This document shows positions 6,653-12,338 of a stretch of DNA of 12,338 bases, in pieces. Position numbers and translations under genes: made by a program. The DNA is from an uncultured Eubacteriales bacterium. GTDB taxonomy: Bacteria > Bacillota > Clostridia > Christensenellales > Aristaeellaceae. Where the stretch lies: the NCBI GenBank assembly GCA_900553265.1, contig USDD01000079.1, forward strand, positions 1 through 12,338, given 5' to 3'. Each line of letters begins with the position of its first letter. Position 1 is the first letter of the stretch. The notes under the pieces are model-generated. The model was not told where the DNA came from, made no database searches, and worked only from the letters and a program-made list of their open reading frames with translations.

Positions 6653-6668
6653 TGTTTCACGTGAAACA
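6653..6668. promoter_or_regulatory. parS: parS site 5 (perfect), just upstream of the radical SAM gene
   Basis: A second exact TGTTTCACGTGAAACA. Its centre is 71 bp from the preceding site, about twice the spacing of the others. It ends 12 bases before the GGAGGA ribosome binding site of the next gene, so bound ParB would sit over the gene's leader. Confidence 0.95.
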
Positions 6669-6691
6669 GTTCAATTTTTCGGAGGATAACC

Positions 6692-7570
6692 ATGGAATAC
6701 ATCTGCAACGACTGTCCCCGGCGGTGCGGCGCGCTGCGCAGCGACGCGCGCGGCGGGGGCTTTTGCAAAATGCCGGCGCAGCCAAAGCTGGCCCGGGCGG
6801 CGCTCCATTTCGACGAGGAGCCCGTCGTCAGCGGCACGCTCGGCTCGGGCGCGGTGTTTTTCTCGGGCTGTTCGCTGCGCTGCCGGTTCTGTCAGAATTT
6901 CGAGCTCTCCCATCACGGCTTCGGCAGGGAAATCACTGTCGCCCGCCTGCGGGAAATCTACTTCGAGCTGATTGCTCAGGGCGCGCACAACATCAATCTC
7001 GTCAACCCGACCCACTACGTCCGCGCCATCCTCGAATCCCTGTCCGAGCCGCTGCCCGTGCCCGTGGTGTGGAACAGCGGCGGCTACGAGCGCGCGAGCA
7101 CTCTTCGCCGGCTGAAGGGGAAGGTGCAGGTCTATCTGCCCGACCTCAAGTACATCCGCGAGGATTCCGCCCGGCGCTATTCCGCCGCGCCGGACTACTT
7201 CCGCTTCGCCTCGGCGGCGCTGAAGGAGATGCTTCGACAGGTGGGCCCGGTGCAGCTGGACGAAGACGGCGTGATTCGCTCGGGTGTGATCGTGCGGCAC
7301 CTGATTCTGCCCGGCAGAACCGACGAATCCATGGAAATTCTCGACTGGATCGCCGAAAATCTGCCCGGCGCGTGGGTCAGCCTGATGGCCCAGTACCTGC
7401 CCTTCGGGGATGTGGCGGGCGTGGACGAGCTGAACCGACGGCTGACGCAGGAGGAATACGACCGCGTCTGCGGTCATCTGGAGTCGCTCGGGCTGGAGGA
7501 CGGCTACGTGCAGGAGCTGTCGTCGTCGGACGAGTGCTATATTCCCAAATTTGACCTCACCGGCGTGTGA
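6692..7570 (+). CDS. Radical SAM protein, PflA/PflX-like (COG1313 type)
   Basis: A 292-aa iron-sulfur enzyme of the radical SAM superfamily. The cluster motif C-x3-C-x2-C is CSLRCRFC (C60, C64, C67), which would hold the [4Fe-4S] cluster that cleaves S-adenosylmethionine. An N-terminal cysteine set (CNDCPRRC at 5-12 and C25) is typical of the pyruvate-formate-lyase-activase-like PflX group and may bind a further metal or cluster. Other family features are the NLVNPTHY segment, VVWNSGGYE, and the late VIVRHLILPG and LMAQYLP segments. The substrate is not known for this group; a glycyl-radical enzyme activator is possible, but no such enzyme is encoded nearby. The start is ATG 6692 after GGAGGA. 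walJ follows 27 bp later, so they are probably co-transcribed. Confidence 0.92.
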   Translation: MEYICNDCPRRCGALRSDARGGGFCKMPAQPKLARAALHFDEEPVVSGTLGSGAVFFSGCSLRCRFCQNFELSHHGFGREITVARLREIYFELIAQGAHNINLVNPTHYVRAILESLSEPLPVPVVWNSGGYERASTLRRLKGKVQVYLPDLKYIREDSARRYSAAPDYFRFASAALKEMLRQVGPVQLDEDGVIRSGVIVRHLILPGRTDESMEILDWIAENLPGAWVSLMAQYLPFGDVAGVDELNRRLTQEEYDRVCGHLESLGLEDGYVQELSSSDECYIPKFDLTGV

Positions 7571-7597
7571 AAAATACAAAAGCTACGGAGGAACATC

Positions 7598-8407
7598 ATG
7601 GAGCTTCGCTTCTCGCCGCTGTTCAGCGGTTCGAGCGGAAACGCGGTCTATGTGGGCTGCGGTAACACCCATCTGCTGGTGGACGCGGGACTTTCCGGCG
7701 CGCGGGTCGCTCAGGCGCTCAGCGACGTGGGCGTGGATCCGCGCTCCCTTGCCGGAATTCTCGTCACCCACGAGCATTCCGATCACATTCGCGGCGTGGG
7801 CATTCTCTCGCGCAAATTCGATCTGCCCGTCTACGCCACGCCGGGCACCTGGCTGGGCATGGCGGCCAAGCTCGGCGCCATTTCCGAGAAAAACCGCCGC
7901 ACCATCGAAACCGAGACCCATTTTTACTTAGGCGACGTGGATATCGTGGCCTTTTCCACGCCCCACGACGCGCTGGAGCCCTGCGGCTTCCGCTTCGAGA
8001 GCGGCGCGGCGCGGTTCGCGCTGGCCACGGACGTCGGCTGCGTGCGCGAGGGCTGGCTGAAGTACGTCGCCGGCTGCGACGCGGTGCTGCTGGAATCCAA
8101 CTACGACCCCGACATGCTCAAGGCCGGGCCGTATCCCTACGATCTGAAGAAGCGCATCCTCTCCCGGCGCGGCCATCTCTCCAACGACGACGCGGGGGAG
8201 ACCGCCGGCGCGCTGATCCGCGCAGGCACGCGCCAGATCATCCTCGGCCATCTGAGCAAGGAGAACAACTTTCCCGAGCTGGCGCTCCAGACGGCGCAGT
8301 GCCTGCTGCGCACAAACGGCATCGACCCGGAGGAGGACGTCGACCTCCGCGTGGCCAGACGCGACGCCATCACCGGTCTCTTCGTCGTAGGCGCGGCGAT
8401 GGATTGA
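7598..8407 (+). CDS. walJ: WalJ/YycJ-type metallo-beta-lactamase-fold hydrolase
   Basis: A 269-aa cytoplasmic metallohydrolase of the YycJ group. Landmarks are the opening FSPLFSGSSGNAVYV, LLVDAGLS (26-33), the metal motif THEHSDH (57-63), a second-site histidine in STPHDA (H123), the aspartate in LATDVG, LLESNYDPDML and, near the end, LGHLSKENN. All metal ligands appear intact. In Bacillus and relatives YycJ/WalJ is encoded at the end of the walRK operon near the origin and is linked to coordinating division with replication; the exact substrate is not settled, with DNA exonuclease activity reported for relatives. No walRK genes are seen here. The start is ATG 7598, five bases after GGAGGA. 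No terminator is evident before the next gene. Confidence 0.92.
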   Translation: MELRFSPLFSGSSGNAVYVGCGNTHLLVDAGLSGARVAQALSDVGVDPRSLAGILVTHEHSDHIRGVGILSRKFDLPVYATPGTWLGMAAKLGAISEKNRRTIETETHFYLGDVDIVAFSTPHDALEPCGFRFESGAARFALATDVGCVREGWLKYVAGCDAVLLESNYDPDMLKAGPYPYDLKKRILSRRGHLSNDDAGETAGALIRAGTRQIILGHLSKENNFPELALQTAQCLLRTNGIDPEEDVDLRVARRDAITGLFVVGAAMD

Positions 8408-8416
8408 AAAAGGAAA

Positions 8417-8533
8417 GCCCGTCGCGCGCAGATGGGGCAATGGTTGCGCATTGCAGCCCGCCCCGCGCAATCGCGGCGATGGGCGCACGACGAAGCCCAT
8501 CCCGCGCAATCGCGGCAGGGGGCGCAATGAATG
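8417..8533. repeat. 39-bp tandem repeat, three units
   Basis: Three consecutive 39-base units begin at 8417, 8456 and 8495. Units two and three agree at 27 of their first 32 positions; unit one is more diverged. Units two and three each contain CCGCGCAATCGCGG, a perfect 5-bp stem with a CAAT loop (8463-8476 and 8502-8515). The array fills most of the gap between walJ and the next gene and ends at the latter's ribosome binding site. No T-run follows, so it is not a typical terminator. There are no unique spacers, so it is not a CRISPR array. Confidence 0.85.
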
Positions 8534-8545
8534 GAGGGAATTTTC

Positions 8546-9757
8546 ATGCGAAAACGCGTATTCGAGCCCGTGGGCATCGGCGTGGCGCTGGGCGCGCTGA
8601 TCGCGGCGTTTCTGGGCCAGCGGCACAACGCCCTGCGGCTGATCTTCGCCCTGATCGTGATGGCCCCGTTCACGCTGGGCGCGCCGGAGACGCTGCGGCG
8701 CACGGCGGGTCGGCTGACCTCGCGCAGCGAGGTCGATTTCAATATAGCGACGAGTATACCCGTCACCATCCTCTTCGGTCATTTCATTCTTCCTTATTTT
8801 GCACCTTTACTGGTGCAGAATCTCGGACAGATTCAGCGCTTCTTTCCCGTCCATGATTTCACGGCGAACGAAATCCGGGATTGGCTGGATACGGCTGTTA
8901 TGCTGACACTCACGCGCTGCGCCTGCGTGTACTTTTCCTCGAAGGGCGACCGGCTGAGCTTCTTCCTGACCGAGCTGCTCAGCGGCGGCGCGATTCTGAC
9001 AGCCATGCTGCTGAGTCTGAACACGCCCGACGCGGCGAAGTACTGCGTTTACGCTTCGCTGATCCCATTAATTGCATCCTGTTTTGTCTTTCCCCACCGC
9101 TCCCCGTATTCCGACGAGAAAAAGGTTCCTCTGCGCCGCGCCTTCCAATGGCTGCGCGACGTGCCGATCGCCCTGCTGAGGCTGCTGCTGTTTCCGCTGC
9201 TGGCGGCGGCGGGCACATGGCTGTGCGGCCTCGTGCCCGCGAGCGCGTCCATTCCGCCCTTCTTTCCGGAGGGACTGTCGCTGCCGGTGCTGATCGGCTT
9301 TGCGCTGTGCGAGCTGCCGCGATCGCCCTTCCGCCGGGACGGCGAGGGCTTCGCGGGCTGGACGGCGCTGGCGGCGCTGATCGTGGCGCTGGCGGCGGCG
9401 GGCTATTCGCTCTTCGCCGCGCCTACGACCCACGCCGTGGTGGACGTGCCGCTGTATCAGAAGCTCGTCGTCGCCAAGGCGGAGCTGATGGTGCTGCTGG
9501 CCATGGCGGCGGGACTGATTCTCTACGCGAAACCGAACGTCCGTTCGATTCTGACCATCGCGCTGCTGCTCCTCGGAGCCTTCAGTTCCATCGCTTCGCC
9601 CATCCTCGCGGGCGCGCTGAACCATTCGACGCTCCTCTGGGGCGCGCTGGCGGCGCTGGCCGCGGCGCTGCTCTCCGCGTTGCTCTACATTCCCGAAGCT
9701 CAGCGCCAGCTCCGCCTCGCCCGCATCCGGAAAATGCGCCGCGCGGCGAGCCGGTAG
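8546..9757 (+). CDS. Multi-pass membrane protein of unknown function
   Basis: A 403-aa very hydrophobic protein with about ten candidate membrane helices, for example near residues 8-25, 33-50, 72-92, 145-190, 208-230 and 270-385. It ends in a basic tail (RQLRLARIRKMRRAASR), which suggests a cytoplasmic C-terminus. I recognise no family motif, no transporter signature and no catalytic site. The start is ATG 8546, seven bases after GGAGGG; an ATG five codons upstream overlaps that binding site and was rejected. A stretch near 8740-8830 is clearly richer in A/T than the rest. The 39-bp repeat array lies just upstream and a strong terminator follows about 107 bp after the stop. Confidence 0.8.
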   Translation: MRKRVFEPVGIGVALGALIAAFLGQRHNALRLIFALIVMAPFTLGAPETLRRTAGRLTSRSEVDFNIATSIPVTILFGHFILPYFAPLLVQNLGQIQRFFPVHDFTANEIRDWLDTAVMLTLTRCACVYFSSKGDRLSFFLTELLSGGAILTAMLLSLNTPDAAKYCVYASLIPLIASCFVFPHRSPYSDEKKVPLRRAFQWLRDVPIALLRLLLFPLLAAAGTWLCGLVPASASIPPFFPEGLSLPVLIGFALCELPRSPFRRDGEGFAGWTALAALIVALAAAGYSLFAAPTTHAVVDVPLYQKLVVAKAELMVLLAMAAGLILYAKPNVRSILTIALLLLGAFSSIASPILAGALNHSTLLWGALAALAAALLSALLYIPEAQRQLRLARIRKMRRAASR

Positions 9758-9863
9758 ACCGGCGAATCGCCGAACGCCCGACCGGCCGCCGCAGCGCTTC
9801 CGCAGGGCGTTCCGACGCGGCCTCCAATCCCGCCGCAGTCGGCGATTCTTCCTCATTCCGCGC

Positions 9864-9920
9864 AAAACGCCCCGCCGAGCCGCTTCCTTCCCGGAAGCCT
9901 CGCCCGGCGGGGCGTTTTTT
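9864..9920 (+). terminator. Terminator of the plus-strand unit (bidirectional)
   Basis: A GC-rich stem, 9867-9877 with 9905-9915, extends through A-T pairs to 9864 and is followed by a six-T run. The loop holds a smaller hairpin (GCTTCC 9882-9887 with GGAAGC 9893-9898). The reverse direction ends in four Ts, so it may also stop leftward transcripts. Confidence 0.85.
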
Positions 9921-9997
9921 CAAACCAACCCGCAGTTCAGCAGAAAACCGCTTCTCCCCGTTTCACCCGCTCGCGGGCATGCGCATTCTCCCCGCGC

Positions 9998-10041
9998 AAA
10001 GCGCCCCGCCGGAGCAAATCCCGTCCGGCGGGGCGCTTTTT
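9998..10041. terminator. Second convergent terminator hairpin
   Basis: A perfect 16-bp stem, 9998-10013 with 10024-10039, has a 10-base loop. It lies 14 bases past the Nudix stop codon. Rightward it ends in five Ts and leftward in three Ts. It shares the GCGCAAA(A)-CGCCCCGCCG start and the CGGCGGGGCG end with the terminator at 9864, so the two look like duplicates flanking the convergent junction. Confidence 0.75.
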
Positions 10042-10054
10042 CGAAAGCCGATTC

Positions 10055-10498
10055 TCAGTAAAACTTCAGCTCGTCGCCCGCGTAGAACATCTCGCTGAGG
10101 GAATCGTCCTCCATCACGCGCAGAAGCTGTTCAAAGTCGGGCACGGTGCGGCGGCCGGGAATTTCCGCGCGGTCGATCCAGAACACGGGGCCCTCCTCCG
10201 AATCGCGCAGCGCACCGGTGAAGCGGTCGGCGCGATAGAGCAGCACGATGTAGCGGCCGCTCTCGCCGTTGTCGAACTGCTTGATTCCGCACAGCCGCGG
10301 GTTTTCGAGGGTCAGGCCCGTCTCCTCTCGCACCTCGCGGATCACCGCGTCGCGGAAGGACTCGCCCTTTTCGACGTGGCCGCCGGGGAAGCAGAGCCCG
10401 CCCCAGCCGGGATCCAGCCGGTCCTCCACCAGCAGTCGGCCCTGCGCGTCGGTTACCATGCACAGGTTGGTCAGCTCGACCTTCTGCGTTCTGTCCAT
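10055..10498 (-). CDS. Nudix hydrolase (MutT/8-oxo-dGTPase-like)
   Basis: A 147-aa pyrophosphohydrolase. The complete Nudix box G-x5-E-x7-REVREETGL lies at residues 40-62, with all the metal-binding glutamates (R54 E55, E58 E59) present. The preceding WGGLCFPGG segment is typical of MutT-type 8-oxo-dGTP diphosphatases, but substrates in this superfamily cannot be read from sequence. The start is ATG 10498, six bases after AGGAGG; a GTG at 10513 in the same frame overlaps the upstream stop and is less likely. The gap to the upstream deacetylase gene is 11 bp and the ribosome binding site touches its stop codon, so translation may be coupled. The metabolic link to a deacetylase is not obvious. 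Confidence 0.93.
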   Translation of the reverse strand: MDRTQKVELTNLCMVTDAQGRLLVEDRLDPGWGGLCFPGGHVEKGESFRDAVIREVREETGLTLENPRLCGIKQFDNGESGRYIVLLYRADRFTGALRDSEEGPVFWIDRAEIPGRRTVPDFEQLLRVMEDDSLSEMFYAGDELKFY

Positions 10499-10509
10499 GC
10501 GCTTCCTCC

Positions 10510-11853
10510 TCACATGCCGAAGGCCTTTTCCTGAGTGGCCACGTCGGCCTTGCCGGTGACCTCGAGGCCGGCCTTTTTCTGGAATTTCTTCACGGCCTCC
10601 ACGGTGCCCTTGCCGTAGATGCCGTCGGGTTCGTCCTTCGTGCAGCCCAGCGCCCTGAGCTTATCCTGAAGGCGATAGACGCGGTAGTCGTAGCTGCCCT
10701 TTTCCAGCGGGATCAGCGTGATCTGGTAGGGCTCGAGGGCGGGCGGCTGATGCTCCTCGATGGGCGTGGTCAGCGGCTCGGTCTCGTTGTCGGGATAGCC
10801 GAACATTTCGTTGAGCGTCACGAGGGTATAGCCCTGGCTGACGGCGTATGGGATGAAGCCGCAGAGCTTCTCGAAGTCGTTCTTGTCGGTGGTGTGGAAC
10901 AGGTAGATATTGCCGGGCGCGAGGGTGGAGGCCAGCTTGGAGGGCGTGGAGCCGCTGCCGGAGATGGTCCAGTGGGCGATGCCGTAGTAGCCCATCTGCC
11001 GGGCGTAGGCGTGCATTCGCTCGTCGTTGCGCGCGTCGCCGCCCTTGGGCCGCAGGAAGTGGGCGTGATATTCCACGCCGAGGATCTTGCTCAGCGCGAG
11101 GTTCTGGTAGTAGATTTCCTTGGCCAGCAGCTCGTCCGAGGCGTTATACAGGCCGTTGTGGGTGAAGGTGTGGTTTTCCAGCTCCATGCCGTTGTCCCAC
11201 GCCCATTTGAGGATTTCCGTCTGCTTTTCGCGCAGCGCCACCTCGCCGATGGGGAAGATGGTCAGCTTTGCGCCGTTGTCGATAGCGGTCTGGACGATGG
11301 TGCGCAGGTTGCCGGCCTGGAAGCAGTCGTCCACGGTGATGGCGATGATCTTCTCCTGGGTGTCTGCCTTGGAGAACACGGGCAGATTATTGCCCTTGGC
11401 CGCGGGCCGGGTCAGCGCGCGCGCCGCGGCGATGGCGTCGGAGGGGGCGCTGTCCAGGGTCGCCGCGGCCGGGGAGAGCGCGTTGGCGCCGTCCGCGGTC
11501 GTTCCGTCGGGCGTGGACACGTTCGCGCCGTCGGAGATTGTTTCGTCGGGCGCGGTTGTCGCGTCTGCGGGCACTGCGTCAGATGCGGGCGCGTTCATGC
11601 CGTCGGAGGTTGTTTCGTCAAGCGCGTTCACGCCGTCGTTCGTCGTTCCGTCCTCCGAGACCGCGATCTCGGGCGCGGCGGTCGCGTTCGCCGCCGTCTG
11701 GGTCATCGTCGTGCGGTCGGGTTTTCGCGTTCCGTTCACAATCAGAACCACGATCAGCGTCACCGCGATCAGCGCGGCCGCAGCCATCGCCGCCATTTTC
11801 ATCTGCCGCTGCCGACGCGCCCGGGCGCGCCGGGAATAACGGGAATTCGCCAT
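10510..11853 (-). CDS. Membrane-anchored polysaccharide deacetylase with C-terminal peptidoglycan-binding domain
   Basis: A 447-aa extracellular enzyme predicted to remove acetyl groups from peptidoglycan or another wall glycan. Residues about 1-20 are very basic, 20-42 form a membrane anchor, and about 45-140 are a low-complexity linker rich in D, T, A and G with degenerate repeats. The NodB-type domain spans about 160-350 and has all five motifs: TVDDC (D175, D176), HTFTH (H228, H232), LRPKGG, HWTISGSG and LFHTTD (H320). Residues about 385-447 are a peptidoglycan-binding repeat domain (YRLQDKLRALGC, DGIYGKGTVEAVKKFQKKAG). The ATG at 11853 is chosen, six bases after AAGGTG; a GTG at 11862, eight bases after GAGG, would add three residues and cannot be excluded. 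It is the first gene of a unit with the Nudix gene. Confidence 0.93.
   Translation of the reverse strand: MANSRYSRRARARRQRQMKMAAMAAAALIAVTLIVVLIVNGTRKPDRTTMTQTAANATAAPEIAVSEDGTTNDGVNALDETTSDGMNAPASDAVPADATTAPDETISDGANVSTPDGTTADGANALSPAAATLDSAPSDAIAAARALTRPAAKGNNLPVFSKADTQEKIIAITVDDCFQAGNLRTIVQTAIDNGAKLTIFPIGEVALREKQTEILKWAWDNGMELENHTFTHNGLYNASDELLAKEIYYQNLALSKILGVEYHAHFLRPKGGDARNDERMHAYARQMGYYGIAHWTISGSGSTPSKLASTLAPGNIYLFHTTDKNDFEKLCGFIPYAVSQGYTLVTLNEMFGYPDNETEPLTTPIEEHQPPALEPYQITLIPLEKGSYDYRVYRLQDKLRALGCTKDEPDGIYGKGTVEAVKKFQKKAGLEVTGKADVATQEKAFGM
11480..11660 (-). repeat. Degenerate repeats in the deacetylase linker coding region
   Basis: The linker DNA repeats a unit of about 33-39 bases whose plus-strand core is GCGTTCxxGCCGTC followed by GTTTCGTC or GTTCCGTC. 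Copies begin near 11480, 11519, 11590 and 11624, with one longer interval. In protein the unit reads as DETxSDGxN or DGTTxDGxN. It is likely a flexible spacer that positions the catalytic domain outside the membrane. Confidence 0.6.
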
Positions 11854-11894
11854 TTTTTTCACCTTCTTTTCCTCAGGCGCTCGTGTTTTTTCGA

Positions 11895-11923
11895 TAAATT
11901 GCGGGCATATCTGCCACTGTCAA
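11895..11923 (-). promoter_or_regulatory. Possible promoter of the deacetylase-Nudix unit
   Basis: A perfect -35 TTGACA (11923-11918, minus strand) is followed after 17-18 bases by a weak A/T-rich -10 (AATTTA or ATTTAT). It lies about 45 bases upstream of the ATG. The -35 is convincing; the -10 is poor. Confidence 0.4.
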
Positions 11924-12039
11924 TGATTTTACGTCGAAACTCCCGCCGCAGAAATCGCTCTGGAGTTAAACCTCGTCGGCATTTTTGTGACAGCGCGGGA
12001 AAATGCCTTTGTAAGGCGGAGAAAAGTCTGCCGGCAAGG

Positions 12040-12338
12040 GCGCTGTGACATTGCGTTTCTCTCAATGCGGCGGACTCTTTCCACGGCGCGGCGGCGCATT
12101 GAACGCCTGCCGAGCAGGAACGCCGCCATATCTTCCATCCTGTCTTACAACACCGTGAGGATAAATGTCGAAGTCAGCGTTCCGGCTGTTTTCACGGCGC
12201 GGCAAACGCCTGAGGGGGGAGCGCTGCCACGTCTTTCGTCCGAATACTGTGCGGCGTTTCAGTCAATGCCGCGGGGAAAAACGTTGAAGTTAGCATTCCG
12301 GACTCTTTCCATGGCGTGGCGGCTCGTTGTCCGCCTAC
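12040..12338. repeat. Diverged ~112-116-bp tandem repeat array running off the right edge
   Basis: Within the ~485-bp stretch without a convincing gene (11854-12338), a motif CGGACTCTTTCCACGGCGCG recurs at 12071, as a variant at 12183, and at 12299. Flanking parts also align between copies. One pair is the AAGTC/TAGCRTTCCGG block at about 12160-12184 and 12273-12300. Another is the GCGTTT..TCAATGC block at about 12050-12070 and 12250-12270. The first copy seems to lack about 28 bp present in the third. Most differences are C-T or G-A transitions. No start codon with a ribosome binding site is evident, and the proximal part (11863-12040) shows only the promoter candidate. Confidence 0.7.

Noticed and set aside
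5231..6664. A 477-codon plus-strand frame across the parS region
   Set aside because: It crosses promoters and the parS cluster and overlaps the calcineurin-fold gene in another frame; it has no binding site and no recognisable domain.
5398..6691. DnaA-box cluster or replication origin, and Noc-binding sites
   Set aside because: Reading both strands I found no TTATCCACA-like boxes and no ATTTCCCGGGAAAT-like sites, so proximity to oriC is inferred only from parS and walJ.
8417..8533. Possible CRISPR array
   Set aside because: The repeat units abut one another without unique spacers and no cas gene is present.
8881..10098. A 405-codon plus-strand frame overlapping the membrane protein gene
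   Set aside because: It reads straight through both terminators and is composed of R/G/A-rich filler, whereas the other frame gives regular hydrophobic helices.
10750..12048. A 432-codon open frame on the plus strand
   Set aside because: It is antisense to the polysaccharide deacetylase, whose five catalytic motifs are all intact on the other strand.
11859..12138. Short minus-strand frames of 68-69 codons upstream of the deacetylase
   Set aside because: They overlap each other and the repeat array, lack ribosome binding sites and are arginine-rich as expected by chance.

Overview
The window looks like chromosomal DNA of a GC-rich Clostridia-type Firmicute. Coding frames are strongly G/C-biased, yet almost every gene has a strong GGAGG-type ribosome binding site. 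The gene set (SpoIIIE/FtsK, CvpA, a DUF5711-type protein, WalJ/YycJ, a PflA-like radical SAM protein) fits anaerobic Clostridia, possibly Christensenellales-like; that placement is inference. The most telling signal is a cluster of parS centromere sites between 5505 and 6668. With WalJ/YycJ close by, this suggests a locus near the replication origin.

Left arm, minus strand (1-5301). A divergent promoter region near 5378-5406 drives a DUF5711-type membrane-anchored predicted beta-propeller protein, then a CvpA-family membrane protein, ending at a terminator (3339-3369). ftsK/spoIIIE follows with its own promoter (3258-3287). Its stop lies 16 bp before the start of another gene that runs off the left edge.

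Middle, plus strand (5357-9757). A degenerate YkuE-like calcineurin-fold protein is followed by a 224-bp intergenic region carrying five parS sites at near-regular 36-38 bp spacing, the last gap being about double. Another parS-like site lies in the 5' leader of the calcineurin-fold gene. Next come a PflA/PflX-like radical SAM gene and walJ, 27 bp apart. A three-unit 39-bp tandem repeat then precedes an unrecognised multi-pass membrane protein. Two near-duplicate GC-rich terminator hairpins lie at the convergent junction (9758-10054).

Right arm, minus strand (10055-11853). A membrane-anchored polysaccharide deacetylase with a C-terminal peptidoglycan-binding domain is followed, 11 bp on, by a Nudix hydrolase. 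Upstream is about 485 bp without a convincing gene; its distal part holds diverged ~112-116-bp tandem repeats that continue past the right edge.

The genes suggest a chromosome segregation and envelope neighbourhood: a DNA translocase, ParB-binding sites, WalJ (linked in Bacillus to coordinating replication and division) and a cell-wall deacetylase. No CRISPR array, transposase, phage gene, tRNA or rRNA was seen.
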